Source of the DNA: an uncultured Clostridia bacterium | GTDB lineage: Bacteria > Bacillota > Clostridia > Lachnospirales > Anaerotignaceae | Direction: 5' to 3' | DNA length: 22,746 nucleotides | NCBI GenBank assembly: GCA_910587735.1 | Contig: CAJUNT010000022.1 | Span: 1 to 22,746 of the forward strand | Part shown: one piece after another, positions 1 to 6,138 of the stretch | Layout: every line of letters starts with the position of its first letter | Numbering within the stretch: position 1 is the stretch's first letter | Translations under genes and position numbers: made by a program | The notes under the pieces: generated by a model | The model's input: only the letters and a program-made list of their open reading frames with translations | Told to the model about the DNA's origin: nothing | Databases searched by the model: none

Positions 1-78
1 TTGTACTTCTAACAAGGAGCTGTTGTCTATATCATTTTAACGTAACAGAACCAAAATTTAGAGAGGGGGTATGAAATA

Positions 79-351
79 ATGTCAAAAGCAGAAGATTTAT
101 TTAATTGTATTCGCTATACACAATCATTAACGAACGAAGAAGTATTGGAATTAGAAAAAGAAATAGAAGAATTTTTTCAATCAGATGAACCAGAAGAAGA
201 TAAAGAAAAACTTGGCGAATATATGGAGTGTTTTAGTATGTTTTGTAATGCTATAAAAGAAGGATATTTAGAAGATAGAAAGCCATCACCGCCTGTATTT
301 CCCAAAAAAAGATATACTTTTGAAATTGAAATACCAGAGTTTTTAAAATGA
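79..351 (+). CDS. Small acidic hypothetical protein, paralog 1 (possibly truncated by TGA)
   Basis: I do not recognise this 90-residue family. The protein is Glu-rich, probably helical and soluble, with no signal peptide or membrane segment. It is a clear paralog of the next gene (423-725): both begin MSK, both carry the block QSDEPEEDK near residue 38-48, and both have a FP-x-(K/R)-x-Y motif near residue 75-80. The start is set by GAGAGGGGG at 61-69, nine bases before the ATG. The TGA at 349-351 looks premature. The same frame continues for nine codons to a TAA at 379-381, which gives exactly the paralog's 100-position length and a matching tail (K-x-K-x-Q-x-N-x-E-x-K pattern). The gene lies beside prophage debris, so a phage-derived origin is possible but unproven. 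Confidence 0.75.
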   Translation: MSKAEDLFNCIRYTQSLTNEEVLELEKEIEEFFQSDEPEEDKEKLGEYMECFSMFCNAIKEGYLEDRKPSPPVFPKKRYTFEIEIPEFLK

Positions 352-422
352 AAAAAGCAAAATAATGCTGAAAGCAAATAAATTTTTTTATTTATAAGAA
401 AATTGAAAGAAGGTATAATATA

Positions 423-725
423 ATGTCTAAAGGAGAGGCTTTATTTAAACGTTGGCTGGATATGGATGAATTAACTGATGAAGAAATATCAGAACTACAA
501 AAAGAAATAGCTGAATTTTTACAATCAGATGAGCCAGAAGAAGATAAAAGAATGCTTGTAGAATATATGAAAAGTTATGCCATACTTTCTAATGCAGTAT
601 ATGAAAGATGCTTAAAAGATAAAAACCCACCTCTACATATATTTCCTCAAAGAAAATATGCTTTAAAATTAAAAGAAATAGAAGCTTTAAGACAGAAAGA
701 ACAATATAATGATGAAAATAAATAG
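423..725 (+). CDS. Small acidic hypothetical protein, paralog 2
   Basis: A 100-residue protein of unknown function, and the intact tandem paralog of the gene at 79-351. It shares the central QSDEPEEDK block, an EYM motif just after it, and the C-terminal aromatic/basic segment. The composition is charged and it is probably a soluble helical protein with no export signal. A GAAAGAAGG ribosome binding site lies at 405-413, nine bases before the ATG, and the gene ends in TAG. It is 41 bases downstream of the extended end of its paralog, so the two are probably cotranscribed. A good intrinsic terminator follows at 757-784. The pair looks like a recent local duplication that has diverged considerably, most strongly at the C-terminus. 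Confidence 0.8.
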   Translation: MSKGEALFKRWLDMDELTDEEISELQKEIAEFLQSDEPEEDKRMLVEYMKSYAILSNAVYERCLKDKNPPLHIFPQRKYALKLKEIEALRQKEQYNDENK

Positions 726-756
726 TAAATATGTATCATGATAGTGATTTGTATTG

Positions 757-784
757 AAAGCACTTGTTTAACAAGTGTTTTTTT
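757..784 (+). terminator. Rho-independent terminator after the paralog pair
   Basis: The arms AAAGCACTTG (757-766) and CAAGTGTTTT (772-781) form a ten-pair stem with one G-U pair and a TTTAA loop, followed by a run of T to 784. It sits 31 bases after the stop of the 423-725 gene. Confidence 0.85.
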
Positions 785-811
785 ATGCTCAAAATAAGGG
801 GGTGGATAGGT

Positions 812-1236
812 ATGAGTGTGATTGATAAAGTGCTTGAATATGTGATAGGCAAATTGGCAAAACATACAGCCAACCAAACCGTTGGAGGGAAAACAGTTTT
901 GATTGCTCAAGTTTAGTATATAAAGCGTTTGACTATGCTGGTGCTGGGGGAAGTGCTGGAGGCACGGAAAGCGAAGAAGATAAACAAGACAAAAACAAAG
1001 AGATTACATCTATCAAAACCGTTTACAGTGCAGACAACAAGCCCATAGCAAAAGCATTTGAAGAATTAAGGGGAGCAAGAAATTTAACTGATAATATTTA
1101 TGAATTGCTTATTGAACACAATGGACGAGTGCAGATGCCCATTGTTTGCGAAGGTGTAACAGTGGAGTTTGAGAGCAACGCCCTTAAGGTCTTAACGGAA
1201 CAATATTATATTAAAAATGTTATATATTGTATGTAA
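812..1236 (+). pseudogene. Prophage remnant: NlpC/P60-like motif and start of an XkdQ-like tail protein
   Basis: An ATG at 812 with a GGGGGTGG ribosome binding site opens a frame that stops at TAG 914-916. A frameshift just before 901 exposes DCSSLVYKAF (from 901), which matches the catalytic-cysteine motif of NlpC/P60 peptidases. Only about ten residues follow before a Gly-rich linker, so the peptidase fold is not complete. The same frame then reads YELLIEHNGRV (about 1098-1130) and MPIVCEGVTVEFE. This resembles the N-terminus of XkdQ/YqbQ-type baseplate hub proteins of PBSX-like and other contractile-tail phages. The similarity stops at about 1165, where an intergenic repeat begins, and the frame ends at TAA 1234-1236 inside the repeat. 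This is decayed and non-functional. The NlpC call is firm as a motif; the XkdQ call is from memory of the family. Confidence 0.6.
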
Positions 1237-1407
1237 AATTTTAGTGAAAAGGTTTAAGAGGATTGAAAAGAATATTTTTTATTTGTGGGGCATTGGTCTA
1301 TGCTTCGCTCTGGTCGGTGCTGAATGTTCACTGGATATTCAGCACCCCACGCCCTACCAACTTTCTTTCAAAAAAGTTGGACAAAGAACTTTAAATTTTG
1401 CGAACGG
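1166..1407 (+). repeat. Intergenic repeat element, copy A
   Basis: This copy begins with the core hairpin TTGAGAGC-AAC-GCCCTTAA (1169-1187) and continues with an AT-rich arm resembling the one between hisA and hisF. It then carries a hairpin around GTGCTGAAT/ATTCAGCAC and a CCAACTTT/AAAGTTGG stem, and ends in ACTTTAAATTTTGCGAACG (1389-1407). It lies exactly at the junction between the tail-protein fragment and the terminase fragment, so it either inserted into the prophage or sits at a deletion breakpoint. Confidence 0.7.
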
Positions 1408-1461
1408 AATTTCACAAAAAATATACAGTTGAAACGATGGTATATAACATGATTCATTTAA

Positions 1462-1760
1462 GGCAGTACAAAATCATCATTTATATCTATAGAGTTAATA
1501 CTAGGATTGATGAAAGACGTCAATGCAAATGCGGTAGTATTACGAAAAGTAGGGCAGACATTACAAGGGAGTGTATTTGAACAACTACAATGGGCAATAA
1601 GTGCGCTAGGTATAAGTGATTACTGGGTAAACAAAAAAAACCTTTAGAAATGAAATATACTGATGGAGAAAACAAAATTATATTTAGATGTGCAGACAAA
1701 CCGAAAAAAATAAAATCCACAAAATTCAACCATGGCTATTGTAAATATGTTACGAGAAAA
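1462..1760 (+). pseudogene. Phage terminase large subunit fragment (PBSX family), frameshifted
   Basis: From 1462 the frame reads GSTKSSFISIELILGLMKDV and then VVLRKVGQTLQGSVFEQLQW, the Walker A region and the following conserved block of PBSX-type terminase large subunits. The usual GGR before GSTKSS is missing because the similarity starts abruptly after the repeat. The frame hits TAG at 1645 after an eight-A run. Reading on from 1641 in the next frame restores PLEMKYTDGENKIIF and then KPKKIKSTKFNHGYCKYV, again terminase-like, to about 1751. It is therefore an N-terminal ATPase segment of roughly 95 residues out of the usual 400 or more, with one frameshift and no C-terminal nuclease. It would have packaged phage DNA; it cannot be functional now. 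Confidence 0.85.
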
Positions 1761-1796
1761 TTATGTCCAGAACCTTTTGTAAAAAAACAAGTGTAG

Positions 1797-2014
1797 TGGC
1801 TGGATTTTAAAAAAAGGCTGAGTGAAGAAAAGGAAGGCGATGTAGGTATGATATATAATTACATGGACGAAAATATGCCAGAATGGGAAAAACCTACTGT
1901 AAATTGATTGACAAAGGTGCATTGAAGGGGAATGAAAAAGGTGAATTGATTTTAATAGATGTGATGTTGAGGATGTTTATAGCAAACGACAGAATAGGGT
2001 TATATGATAAATAA
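1797..2014 (+). pseudogene. Phage cell-wall-hydrolase-like C-terminal fragment
   Basis: After a TAG at 1794 the frame reads WLDFKKRLSEEKEGDV and then MDENMPEWEKPTV, stopping at TGA 1905-1907. A shift by one frame continues it as KLIDKGALKGNEKGELI and MLRMFIANDRIGLYDK to TAA 2012-2014. The pattern (PEW-x-x-PTV, then LIDKG-x-LKG, then a terminal NDR-x-GLYD) resembles the C-terminal module I associate with endolysins and lysis-cassette proteins of clostridial phages. That assignment is from memory and is moderate. The catalytic part is absent and the frame is broken at least twice. It is the last recognisable piece of the prophage remnant. Confidence 0.55.
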
Positions 2015-2421
2015 AAAGCGAAAAATATCTTTTTTTGGTACTATTTTTATCAGGTGAGCAAAGTTCCCCTTACGGATTGAAATGGGGAGTTTCACTCCCC
2101 AAAATCCTACTTTTTACAACAAAGATAGGTTTTTTGACAAACTGAAAGAGGTAAAAAATCTCTTATTTTTTTGAATATTATTTCAAATATGATTTATAAA
2201 CATTTATAACAATAAAAACTATAATGTTACTTAATTGTTGCTAAATACTATAATTTGACGTAATTTTTATAATATTAGTATATTAAACTTCTGCTAAAAT
2301 GTAGGTATTTTAGGTGTTGTAGAAAGCATATCATTTATGGTATAATAAAGCAAATTATAAAGTTTTAATTTAGCATAGCCTACAAATATTATCACAATTT
2401 TGGAAAGGTTGAGAACATATC
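2015..2421 (+). promoter_or_regulatory. Gene-free stretch with hairpin and candidate promoter
   Basis: No gene is visible here. There is a perfect hairpin TGGGGAGT-TTC-ACTCCCCA at 2083-2101, preceded by AAAGTTCCCCTTACG, which recalls the AAAGTTCCCCCTAC piece of repeat copy B. A candidate promoter for the gene at 2422 is TTGTAG (2317-2322), an 18-base spacer, then TATAAT (2341-2346). The rest is AT-rich with no clear signal. Confidence 0.5.
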
Positions 2422-3936
2422 ATGAAAAAGACCGTTGAAGAAAAGGCGGAACTTGCCAAACTGAAAATTGACAAGAAACTACAAAAACAGAAAAAAAAAG
2501 CTGAAAAAGTGGCTGCAAAAAAAGAGGCATCTGCAGCAAAAAAAGAAGCAAAAAAAGAAGTTGCATCTGCAAAAAAAGAGGCAAAAAAAGAAGCAAAAGC
2601 ACTAAAGAAAAAAGCTAAAAAAGAAGCAACTGAAAAAATAAAAGCATTAAAAAATGATATTACAAAAGCAAAAGCATCTCCTAAATCAGATACTAAATCG
2701 GATTTGGAAAAAGAAGATGTAACAGAAAAAACAAGTGCAAAAACAAAAAAAGAAAAAGGAAAAGGAAAAAAAGATAAAAAAGATAAACAAGAAGGTGGAA
2801 AAAGCAAGAAAAAATTATTTATAGCTGCACTTGCATTAGTATTTGTTAGTGGCGGCGTAGTAGGCTTTTTGCATTTTAGAGGCGGAGAAAAAGAAGAAAG
2901 TAAAGACCCTTATATTGAGGCATATGTATTAGATGATGATTTTGTAACATCTATTCCTAAATTTTTGGGAGAAAGTGAACAAAGAGATTTACCTGAAATT
3001 ACAGAGGAAACAAATGGAGAAAGCAAAAAAATTATATACGACTATACAAATTTGAATAATGGTGCAAAAGAGGTAAAAGATTATGTGAATTATTTAATAG
3101 ATGAAAAAGAATTTGTATATATGTTTGATTATAATTTAGATGCACCTGCTGGATATGTTTCTGTTGCAACAGCATCACAAGAGGAGGGTAAAATATTAAA
3201 ATTGGATATTGACTATACCAATACAGATTATAAAGTAATGGTAAGCAAAACATCTGAAAAATTACCTCCACCAAAACAAAAATCAGATGGTGCTGATATA
3301 TCAAGAGATGGCGCACTAACATTTTTATCTGGATTTTCTTCTGAAGATTTGGGACTGGATAAACCAGTAGAAGAATATAAAGCAATATATGATAATGGAC
3401 AGTCCTCTATTAACAATAATACTTGTTATGGTATCAGTCTATATGACATTGGTAAAGCAGGTACAAATGTATTCGCTGGTAAATATTTTATTGCAACAAA
3501 TCAAAGTGATGTATTCCGTTATAATCCTGAAAAAGATACATATGTTGAAATTGGAGTACCAGAGAAAAAAATGGTGGAAGATGCTTTAGCAGAACAACAA
3601 TCAAATGATGGAGAAAATGAAACATCAAATGATAATGAAAATGATGATACAAACAATGAACAACAAAAAGCATCAGATGATGAAAAAGACACAAACGATG
3701 AAGAAGATAAAACATCAGATGATAAAAAAGATACAGATGATGAGGAAGATAAAACATCAGATGATAAAAAAGATATAGATGATGAGGAAGATAAAACATC
3801 AGATGATAAAAAAGACACAGACGATGAAGAAGATAAAAAACCTAATAAAAATACAAAATCAAGTAACAACAAAAGAAGCGCTGAAAAAGAACAAAATGAA
3901 GAACAAGACTCTAAAATAAAAAAAGAAAAATCTTAA
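2422..3936 (+). CDS. Membrane-anchored protein with Lys/Ala-rich inner arm and acidic repeat tail
   Basis: This 504-residue protein is not a family I can name. Residues 1-130 are almost entirely Lys, Ala and Glu (AAKKEAKKE-type heptads, recalling histone H1-like tails) and probably helical. Residues 132-152 (LFIAALALVFVSGG and following) form one transmembrane helix. With the positive arm before it, the topology should be N-inside, C-outside. Residues about 165-385 look like a folded outer domain with the segment CYGISLYDIGKAGTN, which resembles C-terminal segments of clostridial surface lipoproteins. From about residue 417 there are acidic 14-residue repeats (EEDKTSDDKKDTDD, 42-bp period, nucleotides 3671-3840) and a charged tail. 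The weak ribosome binding site AAAGG lies further upstream of the ATG than usual. It may tether cell wall and cytoplasm, but that is inference only. Confidence 0.8.
   Translation: MKKTVEEKAELAKLKIDKKLQKQKKKAEKVAAKKEASAAKKEAKKEVASAKKEAKKEAKALKKKAKKEATEKIKALKNDITKAKASPKSDTKSDLEKEDVTEKTSAKTKKEKGKGKKDKKDKQEGGKSKKKLFIAALALVFVSGGVVGFLHFRGGEKEESKDPYIEAYVLDDDFVTSIPKFLGESEQRDLPEITEETNGESKKIIYDYTNLNNGAKEVKDYVNYLIDEKEFVYMFDYNLDAPAGYVSVATASQEEGKILKLDIDYTNTDYKVMVSKTSEKLPPPKQKSDGADISRDGALTFLSGFSSEDLGLDKPVEEYKAIYDNGQSSINNNTCYGISLYDIGKAGTNVFAGKYFIATNQSDVFRYNPEKDTYVEIGVPEKKMVEDALAEQQSNDGENETSNDNENDDTNNEQQKASDDEKDTNDEEDKTSDDKKDTDDEEDKTSDDKKDIDDEEDKTSDDKKDTDDEEDKKPNKNTKSSNNKRSAEKEQNEEQDSKIKKEKS
3671..3840 (+). 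repeat. 42-bp coding tandem repeat
   Basis: The string GATAAAACATCAGATGATAA recurs at 3706, 3748 and 3790, with a partial GATAAAAAA at 3832, an exact 42-base spacing. A diverged unit starts near 3671. It encodes the EEDKTSDDKKDTDD repeats of the membrane protein. The 42-base unit keeps the reading frame, so copy number can change without breaking the gene. Confidence 0.9.
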
Positions 3937-3946
3937 TATATTCTAT

Positions 3947-3975
3947 TGGCGTGTCTATCTATTGGCACGCCATTT
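3947..3975 (+). terminator. Probable terminator hairpin
   Basis: TGGCGTG (3947-3953) pairs with CACGCCA (3966-3972) around a 12-base loop, followed only by TTTATAA. It starts 11 bases after the stop of the membrane-protein gene. The T tract is short, so efficiency is uncertain. Confidence 0.55.
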
Positions 3976-4027
3976 ATAAAGCAATTTATTTGTTAATGAA
4001 AATAATGTATTGATAAGGAGCAATAAA

Positions 4028-5230
4028 ATGATTTCACAACATATGAAAAAATTGATACAAAAAAGTGAAGTAATAAGCAGTTTATTCGCAGATGGCAGAA
4101 ATTTAAAACAACAATATGGAGCAGAAAATGTATATGACTTTGGCTTAGGTAATCCGAATGTGAAGGCACCAGAAAGCATTAATCAAACAGCAATAAAAAT
4201 ATTGCAGGAAGAGGATTCTTTACTAATTCATGGATATATAAACAGTAGTGCAGGATATGCAGATGTTAGAAAGAAAATTGCAGACAGTATAAACAGACGA
4301 TTTGATACCCATTTTGATGAGCAAAATATTGTTATGACAGTAGGCGCAGCAGGAGGGTTAAATGTTATATTTAAAGTGCTTTTGAATGAAGGGGACGAAG
4401 TGCTTACATTTGCACCATATTTTAGCGAATATGATGCCTATGCTATGAATGTAGGTGCTGTGCTAAAAGCTGTACCTCCTAATACAGAAACATTTTTACC
4501 TGATTTAAACACATTTGAGAAATATATTACAGAAAAAACAAAAGTGGTATTGATAAATACCCCTAATAATCCTACTGGTGTGGTATATGACGAAAGCATT
4601 ATAGCAGAAATTGGCTGTATATTGGAAGAAAAACAAAAGGAATATGGCACAAATATTTATTTAGTGTCTGATGAGCCTTATAGAGAATTGGTATATGATG
4701 GCGCAGAAGTGCCTTATGTGACGCATTATTATAAAAATACAGTGGTGGCATATTCTTTTTCAAAATCGCTTTCCTTACCAGGTGATAGAATAGGATATTT
4801 GGTTTTGCCAAGTGAAATGGACGATTATGATGATATTAGACAGGGTACAGAAGTGGCAACACGTGTGTTAGGGTTTGTAAATGCACCTGCTTTACAGCAA
4901 AAGGTAGTAGCAGAGTGTTGTGATGAATTGGTAGATGTTGCTTATTATGATGCGAATAGAGAATTGCTTTATCATGCATTACAAAAGTATGGCTATGAAT
5001 GTATTAAACCACAAGGCGCATTTTATATTTTTGCAAAGACTTTTATATCTGATGATATGGAGTTTTGCAAAAAAGCAAAAGAGTATAGACTTTTGTTGAC
5101 TCCAGCAACAAGTTTTGGTTGTTCGGGATATGTCCGTATTGCATATTGTGTGTCAAGAGAAACAATACAAAATGCTTTGCCTGCTTTTCAGAAATTGGCA
5201 GAATATTATGGTGTGGAAATGAAAGAGTAA
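4028..5230 (+). CDS. Class I PLP-dependent aminotransferase
   Basis: A 400-residue fold-type I aminotransferase of the aspartate/aromatic aminotransferase superfamily, cytoplasmic. It would transfer an amino group between an amino acid and a 2-oxo acid. The visible motifs are LGNPNV near the start (substrate loop), VGAAGGLN (cofactor phosphate region), NTPNNPTG (conserved Asn/Pro segment), DEPYRELVYDG (cofactor ring Asp/Tyr) and SFSKSLSLPGDRIGY, with the PLP-binding lysine at about residue 246. The start is ATG 4028, because AAGGAG at 4015-4020 lies seven bases before it. A TTG at 4010 would add six residues but overlaps that site. Its substrate cannot be told from sequence. It could serve as an aspartate or branched-chain enzyme, and it is not obviously HisC. 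Intergenic repeat copy B follows, and the next gene is convergent. Confidence 0.9.
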   Translation: MISQHMKKLIQKSEVISSLFADGRNLKQQYGAENVYDFGLGNPNVKAPESINQTAIKILQEEDSLLIHGYINSSAGYADVRKKIADSINRRFDTHFDEQNIVMTVGAAGGLNVIFKVLLNEGDEVLTFAPYFSEYDAYAMNVGAVLKAVPPNTETFLPDLNTFEKYITEKTKVVLINTPNNPTGVVYDESIIAEIGCILEEKQKEYGTNIYLVSDEPYRELVYDGAEVPYVTHYYKNTVVAYSFSKSLSLPGDRIGYLVLPSEMDDYDDIRQGTEVATRVLGFVNAPALQQKVVAECCDELVDVAYYDANRELLYHALQKYGYECIKPQGAFYIFAKTFISDDMEFCKKAKEYRLLLTPATSFGCSGYVRIAYCVSRETIQNALPAFQKLAEYYGVEMKE

Positions 5231-5250
5231 AGTAATGAGGAAATAATAAA

Positions 5251-5613
5251 GAAATAGCGTTCACAAAGGATAAAGTTTTTGCCTCGCTTTTTTCAAAAAG
5301 CGGGTGAGAGTTTGAGAGCAACGCTCTCAAGGTTTTAATAAAACATAATTATTGTTATTAATTATATTTAATTTATTTTATTTTATTTGTGGACGTTGTC
5401 CACACCTACAAACTGGAGGAGTGCTTAAACAAGTATTTTTAAAATAGGGGGAACTTTTTTCACTTGTGAAAAGTTCCCCCTACACCCCCCTCAAAAACAC
5501 GCTTGTAAGCATTTAAGACATTGAGGCTTTGCCTCAAACTCCACCAACTTTTGAAAAAGTTGGACAAAACTTTAAAATGAAAAATTCGTTTTCCTAATTG
5601 CGAACGCTATTTC
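5251..5613 (+). repeat. Intergenic repeat element, copy B (most complete)
   Basis: It fills the gap between the convergent aminotransferase and nrdG genes. It has matching ends, GAAATAGCGTTC (5251-5262) and GCGAACGCTATTTC (5600-5613). Internal parts in order are a CGCTTTTTTC/AAAAAGCG stem, the core hairpin TTGAGAGC-AAC-GCTCTCAA (5312-5330), an AT arm, GTGGAC-GTT-GTCCAC, a long stem of AGGGGGAACTTTT with AAAAGTTCCCCCT, TTGAGGC-TTT-GCCTCAA, and CCAACTTTT/AAAAGTTGG. No coding potential is visible. It may double as a transcription end for both flanking genes. Confidence 0.8.
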
Positions 5614-5643
5614 ACAAAAATTTTATTTTACGCATGAAATATT

Positions 5644-6138
5644 TTATTCAAAAAGCACAACACAATTTTGAGAAATACTTTTTTGCACATCAATGATTCT
5701 TTGATTCGAGCTACCTCTAAAATGAATATCCAATGAACGCAATTCATATACAAACTTTCCATCAACAAGTACATCAACGCAACCAAGCAGTTTTTGTATA
5801 TTACTATCATTTTTACAAAGTAATTCCTCCCATGTATAACCAGTATATGCCCACACATTTAAACCCATATTTTTAGCCTCTTGTGCAATGATAGCACAAG
5901 GTAAAGGCTGTTCAAAGGGTTCTCCACCTGAAAATGTAATACCATCTAATAAGGGATTTTCTGCTATCATAGCGATGATATTTTCTGTATTTTCATAATA
6001 ACCCCCATTTGTATCATGCGTTTGGGGGTTATGGCATTTTGGACAATGATGAGGACAGCCTTGTGTAAATATAGTAAATCGTATGCCCTTTCCGTCTACT
6101 ATGGAATCATTTACCACACCACTTAATAAAATATTCAT
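5644..6138 (-). CDS. nrdG: Anaerobic ribonucleotide reductase activating protein
   Basis: This 164-residue radical-SAM enzyme uses a [4Fe-4S] cluster and S-adenosylmethionine to install the glycyl radical on NrdD. The cluster motif C-x3-C-x2-C is visible as CPHHCPKC with Cys28, Cys32 and Cys35. The SAM-binding GGEP-type motif follows as ITFSGGEPFEQP near residue 90. The length and the N-terminal NILLSGVVNDSIVDG match NrdG. Its ATG overlaps the nrdD stop by four bases (ATGA on the minus strand), so it is translationally coupled and in one operon with nrdD. It ends in TAA. The only visible promoter is that of nrdD, so it should share NrdR control. Confidence 0.96.
   Translation of the reverse strand: MNILLSGVVNDSIVDGKGIRFTIFTQGCPHHCPKCHNPQTHDTNGGYYENTENIIAMIAENPLLDGITFSGGEPFEQPLPCAIIAQEAKNMGLNVWAYTGYTWEELLCKNDSNIQKLLGCVDVLVDGKFVYELRSLDIHFRGSSNQRIIDVQKSISQNCVVLFE

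Noticed and set aside
1217..1432. Open frame of 71 codons inside repeat copy A
   Set aside because: It lies in the non-coding repeat, has no ribosome binding site, and no copy elsewhere keeps the frame open.
2370..2807. Antisense 145-codon frame opposite the Lys/Ala arm
   Set aside because: It is the reverse of AAA/GCA codons, giving Phe/Ser/Ala low-complexity protein; the plus-strand gene explains the openness.
3488..3872. Antisense open frames of 100 or more codons opposite the acidic repeat
   Set aside because: They arise from the repetitive GAT/GAA/AAA codons of the sense gene, consist of Ser/Leu/Phe/His runs and have no start signals.
4010..4027. TTG start for the aminotransferase
   Set aside because: It overlaps the AAGGAG ribosome binding site that serves ATG 4028.
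4028..5230. Histidinol-phosphate aminotransferase (hisC)
   Set aside because: The motifs are those of general class I aminotransferases, it is longer than usual HisC and lies far from the his operon.
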